The position numbers and the translations under genes were made by a program. Shown piece by piece: positions 55,499 through 64,000 of a stretch of 64,000 bases of DNA. Every line of letters starts with the position of its first letter. Position 1 is the stretch's first letter. The stretch covers positions 310,001-374,000 of the forward strand of contig OY760140.1 in the NCBI GenBank assembly GCA_963663215.1. The letters run 5' to 3'. The notes under the pieces are model-generated. The model made no database searches, was not told the origin of the DNA, and saw nothing but the letters and a program-made list of their open reading frames with translations. The DNA is from BJGV01 sp003230615. GTDB taxonomy: Bacteria > Pseudomonadota > Gammaproteobacteria > Burkholderiales > Nitrosomonadaceae.

Positions 55499-56212
55499 AT
55501 GTCTTCTCACTCTGACGCAAATCCTCTTGCCGAGCAAGTATATGGAAGACTCAAGGAAGACATCTTTGAATTTCGCCTGTTGCCAGGTGATCACTTTACT
55601 GAAACCAGAATGGCGTCCTATTACGAGGTATCGCGTACACCAATGCGAGATGCACTCTATCGGTTGCAGCGGGAAGGTTTTCTTGAGGTAGGGTTCCGCC
55701 GTGGGTGGAGAGTGCGTAATCTTGATTTTGCTTACTTTGATGATCTTTACGACTTGCGAATTGTATTGGAGATCTTCGCAATTGAGCGGATCTGCCAAAT
55801 GACCACACATTCACAACAATTACTAGATCTGAAAGATGTCTGGATAATACCAAAAGACGAACAAGAAAAGGACGGACGTGTGATTGCACGCCTGGATGAG
55901 AACTTTCACACAATGCTCGTCAGTATTGCTGCTAATAAACAGATAGCACGTGTTCACGCTGAATTGACAGAAAAAATTCGTATTATCCGCCGCCTTGATT
56001 TTACGGCCCGTGATCGGATCGAAGTAACGTATCAGGAGCATGCAAAGATACTAAGATTGTTATTACAAAGGAAATTTGTAGAGGTCTCCAAGCTGCTGCG
56101 TTCGCACATCGAGCAAAGCAAACTAGAAGTCCGTAAGATTACGCTTCATCGGCTTCATGAAGCGCAAAGTATGAATTTCCCTGTTCATGATATGGTTACA
56201 AAAGGTAACTAA
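55499..56212 (+). CDS. GntR-family transcriptional regulator, FCD type
   Basis: 237 residues: an N-terminal winged helix (about 8-75; VYGRLKEDIFEFRLLPGD, YEVSRTPMRDALYRLQREGFLE) and an all-helical FCD ligand domain (about 90-215). FCD metal-site residues are visible as Asp and His in DENFHTML, His in YQEHAKIL and His in LLRSHIEQ. It closes the ureide cluster and is a natural candidate to control it; it may bind the inverted repeat upstream of atzF. It starts 41 bases after the AtzH gene. Confidence 0.88.
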   Translation: MSSHSDANPLAEQVYGRLKEDIFEFRLLPGDHFTETRMASYYEVSRTPMRDALYRLQREGFLEVGFRRGWRVRNLDFAYFDDLYDLRIVLEIFAIERICQMTTHSQQLLDLKDVWIIPKDEQEKDGRVIARLDENFHTMLVSIAANKQIARVHAELTEKIRIIRRLDFTARDRIEVTYQEHAKILRLLLQRKFVEVSKLLRSHIEQSKLEVRKITLHRLHEAQSMNFPVHDMVTKGN

Positions 56213-56425
56213 GTCGTTGCACATCATATTATTTGTCTTGAATCATTATTCCCGGATTTGGCATAAATTTTCTGTTCCTGATACTTGGTTTATGATTCGT
56301 AGGAATGTTTGGCAGAACTCTTGGTAGAAAGATGAGTGGTTGTGTTTATATGTGTAGTTAGCTAGATATGTAGCCAAACTAAAATAAGCTATCATTACGA
56401 AGTTAATATTGAGTTTAAATATTAT

Positions 56426-57199
56426 ATGAAACTTGCCACTTGGAACGTTAACTCTCTAAAAGTCCGACTGCCACAGGTTCTCAATTGGCTAGCGGTTAAC
56501 CAGCCAGATGTATTATGCTTGCAGGAGACCAAGCTACAAGACGAAAATTTTCCTACAACCGAAATTATAGCTGCGGGATATCAGTCTATCTATGCTGGAC
56601 AGAAAACCTATAATGGGGTTGCACTGCTCAGCAGGCAAATAGGGGATAAGACTATCACCGCAATACCTTTCTTAGCAGACTATCAAAAGCGTGTCTTAGC
56701 GGCAACCTACGGGGATGTGCGGGTAATTTGTATTTACGTTCCTAACGGTGAGAGTGTTGGTTCAGAAAAATACCGATACAAGTTGGATTGGTTAATTGCC
56801 CTCAATAAATGGTTGCAGGGCGAGTTAAATAAATATCCAAAACTTGCTTTGCTAGGTGATTTTAATATTGCACCAGACGAACGCGATGTACATGATCCTA
56901 GATTATGGGAAGGAAAAGTTTTATTCAGTCAGCCGGAACGAGAGGCGTTCAAGGAGTTACTCAAGTTAGGTCTAGTTGACAGTTTTCGTCTGTTTGATCA
57001 GCCCGATAAATCCTACACATGGTGGGATTATCGTATGATGGCCTTTCGCCGCAATATGGGTATGCGAATAGATCACATTTTGTTGAGTAACGAATTTGCC
57101 AGAACATGCACTGCGTGTGTTATAGACAAAGGGGAGCGTAAGAATGAAAGACCATCTGATCATTCTCCTGTAATGGTAGAGCTGGTAGCGTATTTATAG
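56426..57199 (+). CDS. xthA: exodeoxyribonuclease III
   Basis: AP endonuclease and 3'-exonuclease of base-excision repair. The 257 residues show the EEP-fold motifs: MKLATWNVNSLKVR at the start, LCLQETKLQD (Glu metal ligand), GDFNIAPDERDVHDP, YTWWDYR and a C-terminal RPSDHSPVMVEL (catalytic His). It is independent of the ureide cluster; its 213-base upstream gap shows nothing distinctive. It is convergent with the first DUF4124 gene. Confidence 0.95.
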   Translation: MKLATWNVNSLKVRLPQVLNWLAVNQPDVLCLQETKLQDENFPTTEIIAAGYQSIYAGQKTYNGVALLSRQIGDKTITAIPFLADYQKRVLAATYGDVRVICIYVPNGESVGSEKYRYKLDWLIALNKWLQGELNKYPKLALLGDFNIAPDERDVHDPRLWEGKVLFSQPEREAFKELLKLGLVDSFRLFDQPDKSYTWWDYRMMAFRRNMGMRIDHILLSNEFARTCTACVIDKGERKNERPSDHSPVMVELVAYL

Positions 57200-57274
57200 T
57201 CCCGATATCATTTATTGGTGACTTAGCGATCACCTACAAATCACAGGGGTGCCAATAAAATACTAGGTGTATAT

Positions 57275-57715
57275 CTAATTAGGGTTACCTAGATTCTGTA
57301 GCTCAAGATTAAGAGTTCCAATATTTTCTTCGTGTAGAGCTATTTCATTCTTGAGTCGTTGGATCCGGTCAAGGTATCTCTGATAATTTCTTTCACTGCC
57401 GATACGTTCTGGTTCGCCTCCGTTATACTCTTTTTTCTTTTCTTCAAGAAGTTTTATCTCCTCTGTAATCATTTTTTTAATAGTCTCACGGTGACCTTCA
57501 TTTTTATCGATAGAAGTTTCCCGAGTTCTGGTTTCCAGTCCTATGTTGGTACTTGGTACCACCGTAAGTGGTGGGAGTTCGAGCTTTTGGGAATTCTTCA
57601 GGGGAGCATCTGAATATGTGACATTACCGCTTTTATTCACATATTTGTATAGCTCAGATTGTGCAGAACAGGAGACGCTAAACAGAGCTATAAGTAAGAT
57701 ATTATTAATTTTCAT
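57275..57715 (-). CDS. DUF4124 domain secreted protein (first of a tandem pair)
   Basis: 145 residues from the ATG at 57715; a TTG five codons earlier is the longest start. A signal peptide (MKINNILLIALFSVSCSAQS) precedes a DUF4124 module with the typical ELYKYVNKSGNVTYSDAPL. The rest is highly charged and helical (KEYNGGEPERIGSERNYQRY, then RLKNEIALHEENI), probably coiled coil. DUF4124 proteins are periplasmic and of unknown function. It shares the same layout with the next gene, and the two probably arose by duplication. Confidence 0.78.
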   Translation of the reverse strand: MKINNILLIALFSVSCSAQSELYKYVNKSGNVTYSDAPLKNSQKLELPPLTVVPSTNIGLETRTRETSIDKNEGHRETIKKMITEEIKLLEEKKKEYNGGEPERIGSERNYQRYLDRIQRLKNEIALHEENIGTLNLELQNLGNPN

Positions 57716-57755
57716 AGAATCACCATTCAAATCTGTTAAGGCTGATTGATCCTAA

Positions 57756-58136
57756 TTAGATGTTCATAATCTCCTTCTTCAGTGCAATAATATTCCTCAT
57801 ATGCAATGATACATCATCTTTCCTTAAAGTTTGTTTTGCGCTCGACATGAGTTTCTTTTCTGTGGTTAGTTCATCTTCCAGAATATTGCGGCGTTTCAAA
57901 TCTCTTTTCCTTTGTAGCCTACTAGTTACCTTTGGAAAGTGTTTAGGTGTCGCTATTTTGGCTTTGGCTAAGGTTCGCTTGGGAAGGACTTTCTTTGCGC
58001 CATTCATGCGAGTATTGGAATAGGTGATTTGCCCGTTTTTATCCACATGCCTGTAAATTTCAGCAGAGGTGACGGTAGTCAAAATAATTCCAATGGTCAT
58101 CAGAACCGGAATAGAAACTAAAATTCTTGTTCTCAT
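57756..58136 (-). CDS. DUF4124 domain secreted protein (second of a tandem pair)
   Basis: 126 residues from the ATG at 58136, which starts directly at a signal peptide (MRTRILVSIPVLMTIGIILT, cleavage near TSA); an ATG at 58178 would add 14 residues. The DUF4124 core reads EIYRHVDKNGQITYSNTRM, paralogous to the KYVNKSGNVTYSDAPL region of its neighbour. The remainder is basic and helical (RLQRKRDLKRRNILEDEL). Neither candidate start has a strong ribosome site. Function is unknown. Confidence 0.72.
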   Translation of the reverse strand: MRTRILVSIPVLMTIGIILTTVTSAEIYRHVDKNGQITYSNTRMNGAKKVLPKRTLAKAKIATPKHFPKVTSRLQRKRDLKRRNILEDELTTEKKLMSSAKQTLRKDDVSLHMRNIIALKKEIMNI

Positions 58137-58335
58137 ATTATAGTTAACGGATGCTTTGGCAAAAGGTTTAATCCGCATTTAGTAGCTATACATACTTATG
58201 TAGATAGGTCTATGTTTGGTCCCGATATTTTATCAAGGGATAAACCATTCTCTATGTAAAAGAAAGGGGTAAAACAACATCATTTCTCCAATAGTAGGAT
58301 ACTTAGATTTGTGTTATGGAAGTACAATAGGCTGT

Positions 58336-59328
58336 TTATTTTTTTTTCTGGTATTTTGCTACTGCGCGGTTGTGGTCCGCCAAGTTACTGGAGAAATGCG
58401 ATTCTCCGTTTCCCTTTGCGACAAAGTATAGAGCATCAGTTTTAGCAGGATTCAGTGCTGCTTTGATAGAAGCTAGTCCTGGCATAGCAATAGGTGTAGG
58501 TGGGAGGCCGGGGCGAGTGTATGTATTGTACTCATGATCTGTCAGAAGATCCTTCTTGCGCAATTTACCGTCGAATTCCTCACCTAATCCATAAATAATA
58601 GTGGGGTCAGTTTGAAGCAGCATGCCTAACCGTAGTCGGTTAATAAATACTCCTGCAATTTTGTTTCGATCAGTTTCTTTGCCAGTTTCTTTTTCAATTA
58701 TGGAGGCCAGAATCAGAGCCTGATAGGTGTTTGCTAAAGGCAAGTCTTTAGTAGATGCAGCCCATGCAGATGCTAGGTTATCTTGCATTATACGATAAGC
58801 CTGTTTCAATATTGCTGTGTCGCTGCTGCCTTGTTCAAAAAAATAGGTATCGGGAAAAAATAGTCCTTCTGCCACAGTTTCGTTTGCACCAATTAATTGT
58901 AGAATATCCTGGTTATTCAGTTTTTCTGTATCGTGCTGGATGGCCGGGTGTTCGTTCAGTGTTTTTCTAAGCTGACGGAATGTACAGCCCTCAATAAATT
59001 TAATTTCACTTTGATTAACATTCCCCTCGATAATGTATTCCAGTAATTGAAGAGGTGAGGTGTTTTTAGAAAGCTTATAATTGCCCGCCTTGAGGGAAGA
59101 GGCATGTCCCATTATTCGCGATAGTAAAACGAATGACCAAGCATCAGATAAGACCTCAGCATCAGCTAGTTGCCTGGCAACATTTCTTAGGCTGCTACCC
59201 GACTTGATTGAAAATTCGTATGGGACAACAGGAATATGAACAGCTGTGTTGACATGGTAGAAGAACCATCCAGCAAATAAAAGGATTACTGTTGAGGCAA
59301 GGAGAACCGAACGTTTTAACGTACACAT
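58336..59328 (-). CDS. mltG: endolytic murein transglycosylase MltG (YceG-like)
   Basis: Cleaves nascent glycan strands at the inner membrane and sets their length. The 330 residues have one N-terminal membrane helix (about 8-26), a LysM-like region (SIKSGSSLRNVARQLADAEV) and the catalytic domain with the glutamate in ASIIEKETG and LLQTDPTIIYGLG, TRPGLPPTPIAMPG. It follows fabF by 17 bases as in many proteobacteria, although the usual tmk-holB partners do not follow here. Confidence 0.94.
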   Translation of the reverse strand: MCTLKRSVLLASTVILLFAGWFFYHVNTAVHIPVVPYEFSIKSGSSLRNVARQLADAEVLSDAWSFVLLSRIMGHASSLKAGNYKLSKNTSPLQLLEYIIEGNVNQSEIKFIEGCTFRQLRKTLNEHPAIQHDTEKLNNQDILQLIGANETVAEGLFFPDTYFFEQGSSDTAILKQAYRIMQDNLASAWAASTKDLPLANTYQALILASIIEKETGKETDRNKIAGVFINRLRLGMLLQTDPTIIYGLGEEFDGKLRKKDLLTDHEYNTYTRPGLPPTPIAMPGLASIKAALNPAKTDALYFVAKGNGESHFSSNLADHNRAVAKYQKKK

Positions 59329-59345
59329 ACGATGTGACGACTAAA

Positions 59346-60593
59346 CTACATTTTTCGAAGTATTAGGGTACCATTGGTGCCACCAAATCCGAATGAATTT
59401 GACATTGCCACCTTAATTTTCATATTCCGTGCAGTATTGGGTACATAATCTAGATCACATTGCGGATCTTGGTTGAAAATATTAATAGTGGGTGGAGCAA
59501 CCTGATGGTGTATTGCCAGTGCGGTAAAAATTGCCTCAACCCCACCTGCAGCACCTAGTAAGTGTCCAGTCATGGATTTTGTGGAATTAACTACAAGCTT
59601 CTTTGCATGAGCACCAAAACAATTTTTTACCGCCACTGTTTCAGCAAGGTCACCCAGCTGTGTAGATGTGCCGTGAGCATTAATGTAATCTACCTCAGTA
59701 GCATTTATACCTGCATTTTTGAGAGCATTAGCCATGCAACGAGTAGCACCTTCTCCATCGTTGGAGGGCGATGTCATATGATACGCATCTGCGCTCATAC
59801 CAAAGCCAGCTATTTCAGCATAAATTTTAGCGCCACGTCGATTTGCGTGTTCCATTTCTTCTAGTACTAGAATACCTGCACCTTCTCCTAGTACAAAACC
59901 ATCTCTGTCCTTGTCCCAAGGTCGACTAGCAGTGTCCGGATCGTTATTTCGCAACGATAATGCCCGTGCCGAGGCAAAACCGCCAACCGAGAGCGGCGTT
60001 ACACACGATTCTGCACCACCAGCGATCATCACATCCGCATCCCCATATTCGATCATTCGTGCGGAGCTGCCTATGCTATGGGTCGCAGATGTGCAGGCAG
60101 TAACAATGGCGAGGTTTGGTCCCTTGAAGTTATACATAATAGATAGATTGCCAGCAATCATATTGATAATTGTGCTGGGAATGAAGAAAGGTGAGATTTT
60201 GCGCGGGCCACCCTCATGATAGGCCTTGTCCGTATTCTCGATCATCGGTAAACCACCAATACCTGATCCAATGTTGACACCAATTCGATCAGCATCAAGG
60301 CTTGAGCCAGTAATATCCCCAATGCCCGCATCTTTAACTGCCTGGATTGATGCAGCCATACCATAATGGATAAATATATCCATACGGCGCGCATCCTTTG
60401 CAGATATATATTGTGTAATATCGAAATCCCTAACTTCTCCAGCAATCTGAGAAGCAATGGCAGATGCATCAAAGCGAGTAATCCGAGTAATTCCAGACTT
60501 GCCGCTCAGGATGTTTGTCCATGCATCTGATGTGGTGTTGCCGACGGGCGATACAATGCCCATTCCAGTTATGACTACTCTACGTTTGGGCAA
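59346..60593 (-). CDS. fabF: beta-ketoacyl-ACP synthase II
   Basis: Elongating condensing enzyme of type II fatty-acid synthesis. The 415 residues have the Cys-His-His triad: VTACTSATHSIG (cysteine), NAHGTSTQLGD and KSMTGHLLGAAGG (histidines). The start is TTG at 60593 supported by a GGAG site six bases before it; no ATG is available at this position. It lies 37 bases after acpP. Confidence 0.96.
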   Translation of the reverse strand: MPKRRVVITGMGIVSPVGNTTSDAWTNILSGKSGITRITRFDASAIASQIAGEVRDFDITQYISAKDARRMDIFIHYGMAASIQAVKDAGIGDITGSSLDADRIGVNIGSGIGGLPMIENTDKAYHEGGPRKISPFFIPSTIINMIAGNLSIMYNFKGPNLAIVTACTSATHSIGSSARMIEYGDADVMIAGGAESCVTPLSVGGFASARALSLRNNDPDTASRPWDKDRDGFVLGEGAGILVLEEMEHANRRGAKIYAEIAGFGMSADAYHMTSPSNDGEGATRCMANALKNAGINATEVDYINAHGTSTQLGDLAETVAVKNCFGAHAKKLVVNSTKSMTGHLLGAAGGVEAIFTALAIHHQVAPPTINIFNQDPQCDLDYVPNTARNMKIKVAMSNSFGFGGTNGTLILRKM

Positions 60594-60630
60594 GTTGGCT
60601 CCGAATTTGGGACGAATTTAATGCAAGAGA

Positions 60631-60876
60631 TTAGTTTGTTTGGGAATTAACGAAATCAATAGCTTGTTGGACGGTATGTATCTTTTCTGCTTGTTCATCT
60701 GGAATTTCACATTCAAATTCTTCTTCTAGCGCCATAACCAGTTCGACAGTATCCAGCGAGTCAGCGCCTAAGTCATCTACAAAAGACGATTCATTTTTAA
60801 CCTCTGTTTCGTTCACTCCAAGTTGCTCTGCTACGATCTTTTTTATACGTTTCTCTACTTGCTCTATTTTTTCCAT
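60631..60876 (-). CDS. acpP: acyl carrier protein
   Basis: Carries acyl groups on a phosphopantetheine arm attached at the serine of DDLGADSLDTVELVM. The 81 residues are acidic as expected. A GGGGAT ribosome site precedes the ATG. It lies between fabG and fabF, with a 227-base gap toward fabG that may hold an extra promoter, as high ACP levels are usual. Confidence 0.97.
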   Translation of the reverse strand: MEKIEQVEKRIKKIVAEQLGVNETEVKNESSFVDDLGADSLDTVELVMALEEEFECEIPDEQAEKIHTVQQAIDFVNSQTN

Positions 60877-61103
60877 CTAGATCCCCTTCATTTTCTCAGG
60901 TAAGAAAAATGTCGCTATTTTAACAAATTTCTAGCATTAACAAAACTAGAACATAATCATTGATTGAGAAAAAATCATTAAATTTATATTGATTAACGAT
61001 GTTTAGTACAGATCAATGCTAATCTGTGCGAAACTATGATTTTACAAATTCACAATAAGCCAAGGATTTATGAATATTTGTATGTTTTAAAAGATATTTT
61101 TAG

Positions 61104-61844
61104 TTATTCCATATACATCCCGCCATTCACATGCAGTGTTGCACCTGTAATGTACCCGGCAGATGGTGAAGCAAGGAACGCCACTGCTGAAGCTATTTCT
61201 TCGGATCGTCCCAGTCTAGCTAGTGGCACGTACTGGATCAAGTCTCGCTGTTGTTTTTCTGTAAGTGCGCGAGTCATATCTGTATCAACGAAACCTGGAG
61301 CGACGCAATTCACTGTTATATTACGACTACCTACTTCGCGTGCCAGCGATTTGCTGAGGCCAAGCACCCCAGCTTTGGCAGCGGCATAATTGGCTTGCCC
61401 AATATTCCCCGTGGTACCTACTATTGAGGAAATATTGATAATGCGTCCAGAGCGTGCTCTCATCATAGCACGCAGGACTTCACGACTTAGACGAAATATC
61501 GACTTGAGATCTGTGTCAATAACTTCATCCCACTTTTCATCTTTCATTCGGACCAGCAGATCGTCGCGAGTTATGCCGGCATTGTTCACCAGTATCGTAA
61601 TTTCACCGAATTTTCTTCGTGTTTCTGCAAGGACATTTCCAATTTGATCAGCATCGTTTACATTTAACACCAAACCCATACCTTCTATACCAGCTTCCTT
61701 GAGGTAGCAGCTAATATTTTTAGCGCCCTCCTCAGTGGTTGCAGTACCAACTACTGTGTCACCATCCTTGCCAAGTTTAAGTGCAATAGCCTGCCCAATA
61801 CCACGGCTTGCTCCAGTTACCAACGCTATTTGATTTTGCAACAT
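61104..61844 (-). CDS. fabG: 3-oxoacyl-ACP reductase
   Basis: NADPH-dependent reductase of fatty-acid elongation, a short-chain dehydrogenase of 246 residues. It has the cofactor motif TGASRGIGQAIA (about 10-21), NNAGITRDDLLVRM, the catalytic serine in INISSIVG and the YAAAK active-site Tyr-Lys. GYITGATLHVNGGMYM ends the protein. It follows fabD by 99 bases. Confidence 0.96.
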   Translation of the reverse strand: MLQNQIALVTGASRGIGQAIALKLGKDGDTVVGTATTEEGAKNISCYLKEAGIEGMGLVLNVNDADQIGNVLAETRRKFGEITILVNNAGITRDDLLVRMKDEKWDEVIDTDLKSIFRLSREVLRAMMRARSGRIINISSIVGTTGNIGQANYAAAKAGVLGLSKSLAREVGSRNITVNCVAPGFVDTDMTRALTEKQQRDLIQYVPLARLGRSEEIASAVAFLASPSAGYITGATLHVNGGMYME

Positions 61845-61943
61845 AATCTCTCTACTTGCTTAACAAATTAACAATACAACAAAATATTGGGATTACATAT
61901 AAAATAGAATATGAGAATTTCTATACATGATCGTTTACACTTA

Positions 61944-62882
61944 CTACATCAAAATATTAATTGCCTGTCGGATCGCTGTGCTATCTGTTAACGCTATACT
62001 CTGTAAATTTTTGTCTATTCTCTTATTAAGTCCTGTCAAAATTTTACCTGGGCCACATTCTACTATATGAGTAACACCTGCTTCTACGAAAGCATGGATA
62101 GTCTCTGTCCATCGTACCGGAAAATATAGTTGTTTCACTAAAGAATTTTTAATAGCAGCGTTATTCTTGTGTTGTTGTACATCCGCATTATGCAGTATTG
62201 GGATTTTTGGTGTAAATAGTGTTAATTTATTTAATCGCTGCTGCATTCTTTCTGCGGCTGAAGCCATTAGTGAGCAATGCGAGGGCACGCTCATGGGTAA
62301 CAGTACTGCCAGCTTTGCACCTTTCTCTTTTGCCAGTTCAATGCCGCGCAATACTGCATTTTTATGCCCTGCGATTACAACCTGTCCAGGTGAGTTAAAG
62401 TTTGCAGGTTCTAGTGATTCTCCGGCGGAATCATTTGTAACTTCAGCACATACTGTTTGTATCATATCATCGTCTAGTCCTATTATTGCGGCCATTTTGC
62501 CGGTTCCTTCTGGTGCTGCCTGCTGCATTACTTTCCCTCGAAAACGCACAGTTGATAAAGCGTCACGAAAAGTCATTACTCCTGAAACAACCAATGCAGT
62601 GTATTCTCCTAAACTGTGACCAGCTGTGAAGGTAGGACTTGGTCCACCTAAGCTTTCCCATGCACGGTACACAGCAATTCCTGACATCAACATCAACGGC
62701 TGAGTATTAGTTGTGAGGTTGAGGCTATCAGTCGGTCCATTATTAACCATTGTCCAGAAGTCATGACTTAGGATGTCAGATGCCTCAGAAAAAGTTTCAC
62801 GCACTATGGGGAAATCATTATATCCTTTCATCATACCGACTGATTGTGAACCTTGGCCGGGAAATACGAAGGCAAATTTCAT
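61944..62882 (-). CDS. fabD: malonyl-CoA-ACP transacylase
   Basis: Moves malonyl from CoA to ACP. The 312 residues start FAFVFPGQGSQSVGM and contain the active-site GHSLGEYTALV (serine nucleophile, about residue 93) and a catalytic histidine in VPSHCSLM. The start codon is 3 bases after the fabH stop; a GTGAAG ribosome site is present. Confidence 0.96.
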   Translation of the reverse strand: MKFAFVFPGQGSQSVGMMKGYNDFPIVRETFSEASDILSHDFWTMVNNGPTDSLNLTTNTQPLMLMSGIAVYRAWESLGGPSPTFTAGHSLGEYTALVVSGVMTFRDALSTVRFRGKVMQQAAPEGTGKMAAIIGLDDDMIQTVCAEVTNDSAGESLEPANFNSPGQVVIAGHKNAVLRGIELAKEKGAKLAVLLPMSVPSHCSLMASAAERMQQRLNKLTLFTPKIPILHNADVQQHKNNAAIKNSLVKQLYFPVRWTETIHAFVEAGVTHIVECGPGKILTGLNKRIDKNLQSIALTDSTAIRQAINILM

Positions 62883-62885
62883 TCT

Positions 62886-63845
62886 TCACCAGCGAATTAG
62901 TACCGCACCCCAGGTAAAGCCGCCACCCACTCCCTCTAATAATACATGTTGGCTGGGCCTAATGCGCCCGTCACGTAATGCTAAATCTAGTGCTAGTGGA
63001 ATAGAAGCAGCAGAAGTATTGCCATGTTTGTCTATTGTAGTTACCACTTTCTCCATTGGTATACCTAGTTTTTTTGCTGTGGATTGAATAATTCGAATAT
63101 TTGCTTGATGCGGGATCAACCAGTCTATATCAGATATCTGTAAATTATTTTCGGCCACAGTCTCATGCACAATTTCCTCCATAACTTTTACAGCAAACTT
63201 AAAAACCGTATTACCCTCCATGGAGACATAAGGGTTACCTTTTATCTTTCCACTACAGATATTCCCTGATAGTGAAAGGGTATTATAGTAACTTCCATCG
63301 GCATGCAAGTGGTTTGAAAGTATTCCGGGTTGATCGCTCTGGGTTATTAGCACTGCTCCGGCTCCATCTCCAAATAGTACACAGGTACTACGATCGGTCC
63401 AGTCGAGTATGCGTGAGTAAATCTCGGTACCGACTACTAGTGCTGTTCGGCATCTACCAGCGCGGATGAACATGTCTGCTGTAGCAAGTGCATAGATAAA
63501 GCCACTACATACCGCCTGCACGTCAAACGCCGGGCAATCTTTGATTCCAAGCTTGTATTGTAAAATGCATGCAGTACTCGGAAAAGTCATATCCGGAGTC
63601 GTAGTTGCAACTATAATAAGATTAATCTCATCTGCGCTCACATCTGCTGCCTTCATCGCCTTACGGCAAGCATTAAGCGCTAGATCACTTGCCATTTCAT
63701 TATCAGCCGCAATATGTCGTTGCTCTATCCCTGTTCGACTACGTATCCATGAGTCGCTGGTATCAACCATGTTCTCAAGATCATGGTTAGTGAGAACTTT
63801 CTCAGGTAAATAACTACCCGTCCCAATCACTTTGGAATACATCAT
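62886..63845 (-). CDS. fabH: beta-ketoacyl-ACP synthase III
   Basis: Starts fatty-acid synthesis by condensing acetyl-CoA with malonyl-ACP. The triad is Cys in DVQAVCSGFIYAL (about 115), His in LIPHQANIRI and Asn in HGNTSAASIP. The 319 residues are usual. Two consecutive ATG codons open the frame; the first overlaps the plsX stop codon, so translation is coupled. Confidence 0.96.
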   Translation of the reverse strand: MMYSKVIGTGSYLPEKVLTNHDLENMVDTSDSWIRSRTGIEQRHIAADNEMASDLALNACRKAMKAADVSADEINLIIVATTTPDMTFPSTACILQYKLGIKDCPAFDVQAVCSGFIYALATADMFIRAGRCRTALVVGTEIYSRILDWTDRSTCVLFGDGAGAVLITQSDQPGILSNHLHADGSYYNTLSLSGNICSGKIKGNPYVSMEGNTVFKFAVKVMEEIVHETVAENNLQISDIDWLIPHQANIRIIQSTAKKLGIPMEKVVTTIDKHGNTSAASIPLALDLALRDGRIRPSQHVLLEGVGGGFTWGAVLIRW

Positions 63846-64000
63846 GCTACATCTTCTTTTGATGTAGATTGTGTGGGCGAAGATGAATCTTTTGAGTGAT
63901 GTGATAATTTCAGCATATGTTCACTGATTTTATTTAGCATTCCACCTCGAACTTCTTCAAAAGCGCGTTTTATAGCAAATCCAAAAGCATAGCTGTCAGC
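63842..64000 (-). CDS. plsX: phosphate acyltransferase PlsX, C-terminal end (5' part outside window)
   Basis: The minus strand from the window edge encodes 52 residues in frame to a TGA at 63844-63842. They begin ADSYAFGFAIKRAFEEVRGG, which resembles the C-terminal helix of PlsX, and end in a hydrophilic Ser/Thr-rich tail. PlsX makes acyl-phosphate for phospholipid synthesis and normally precedes fabH in this operon. The stop overlaps the fabH start. The call rests on this short match plus position. Confidence 0.75.
   Translation of the reverse strand, partial: ADSYAFGFAIKRAFEEVRGGMLNKISEHMLKLSHHSKDSSSPTQSTSKEDVA

Noticed and set aside
1..64000. Insertion sequences, prophage, CRISPR arrays, tRNA or rRNA genes
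   Set aside because: No transposase or phage genes, no regularly spaced repeats and no tRNA T-arm motifs were seen on reading both strands; a tRNA scan would be needed to be certain.

Overview
This is a 64 kb chromosomal window from a moderately AT-rich Gram-negative bacterium. Several gene orders are typical of Betaproteobacteria: pilMNOPQ-aroK-aroB-dgt with hemE following, pepA-holC-(DUF2486)-valS, and plsX-fabH-fabD-fabG-acpP-fabF-mltG. The urease operon beside a separate ureide/allophanate cluster, an alpha-type carbonic anhydrase lipoprotein and glycogen genes make a Nitrosomonadaceae-like ammonia oxidiser my best guess. No amo or hao genes are present, so this remains an inference. I see no tRNA, rRNA, insertion sequence or CRISPR array.

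Layout. 1-8.7 kb: end of pgi, glgA and a convergent glgP (glycogen), orn, an M48 membrane protease, a pterin dehydratase and rsgA. 8.7-18.9 kb, minus strand: alpha-carbonic anhydrase, hemE, dgt, aroB, aroK and the type IV pilus assembly genes pilQPONM. pilQ carries an in-frame TAA. 19.3-28 kb: mrcA, hemB, an 800-base stretch ending in a strong terminator that probably belongs to a small RNA, then ysxC, coaX, birA and divergent glnS. 28-36 kb: a cysteine-containing outer-membrane porin-like protein, the urease genes in the order ureB-C-A (gap) E-F-G without ureD, and a 1-Cys peroxiredoxin. 36-46.8 kb: cysG, a valS with an N-terminal DUF2486-like fusion, holC, pepA, ogt, a XerC/XerD-type recombinase and three small envelope genes, one of them an OmpA protein with two glycine zippers.

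47-56.2 kb is the accessory highlight. It is a single-strand cluster of allophanate hydrolase (AtzF type), a Tat-signal BMP-family binding protein, two ABC permeases, a broken biuret-hydrolase-like gene, a double-domain ABC ATPase, an intact isochorismatase-fold amidohydrolase, an AtzH-like protein and a GntR/FCD regulator. By eye it is richer in G+C than its surroundings. Together the genes look like an uptake and hydrolysis route for a urea-derived compound (biuret, triuret or similar) yielding ammonia and CO2, complementary to the urease. The biuret-hydrolase paralogue has lost its middle portion and carries an 80-bp tandem duplication that shifts the frame, so the pathway's specificity may have changed or be decaying.

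56.4-64 kb: exodeoxyribonuclease III, two tandem DUF4124 proteins, mltG, and the fatty-acid synthesis operon running off the window end into plsX.

Start sites were re-examined. Several genes are best started downstream of the longest frame (orn, aroB, birA, porin, ureF, ureE, ureA, ureB, peroxiredoxin, xerD, atzF, both DUF4124 genes), and several use TTG or GTG.
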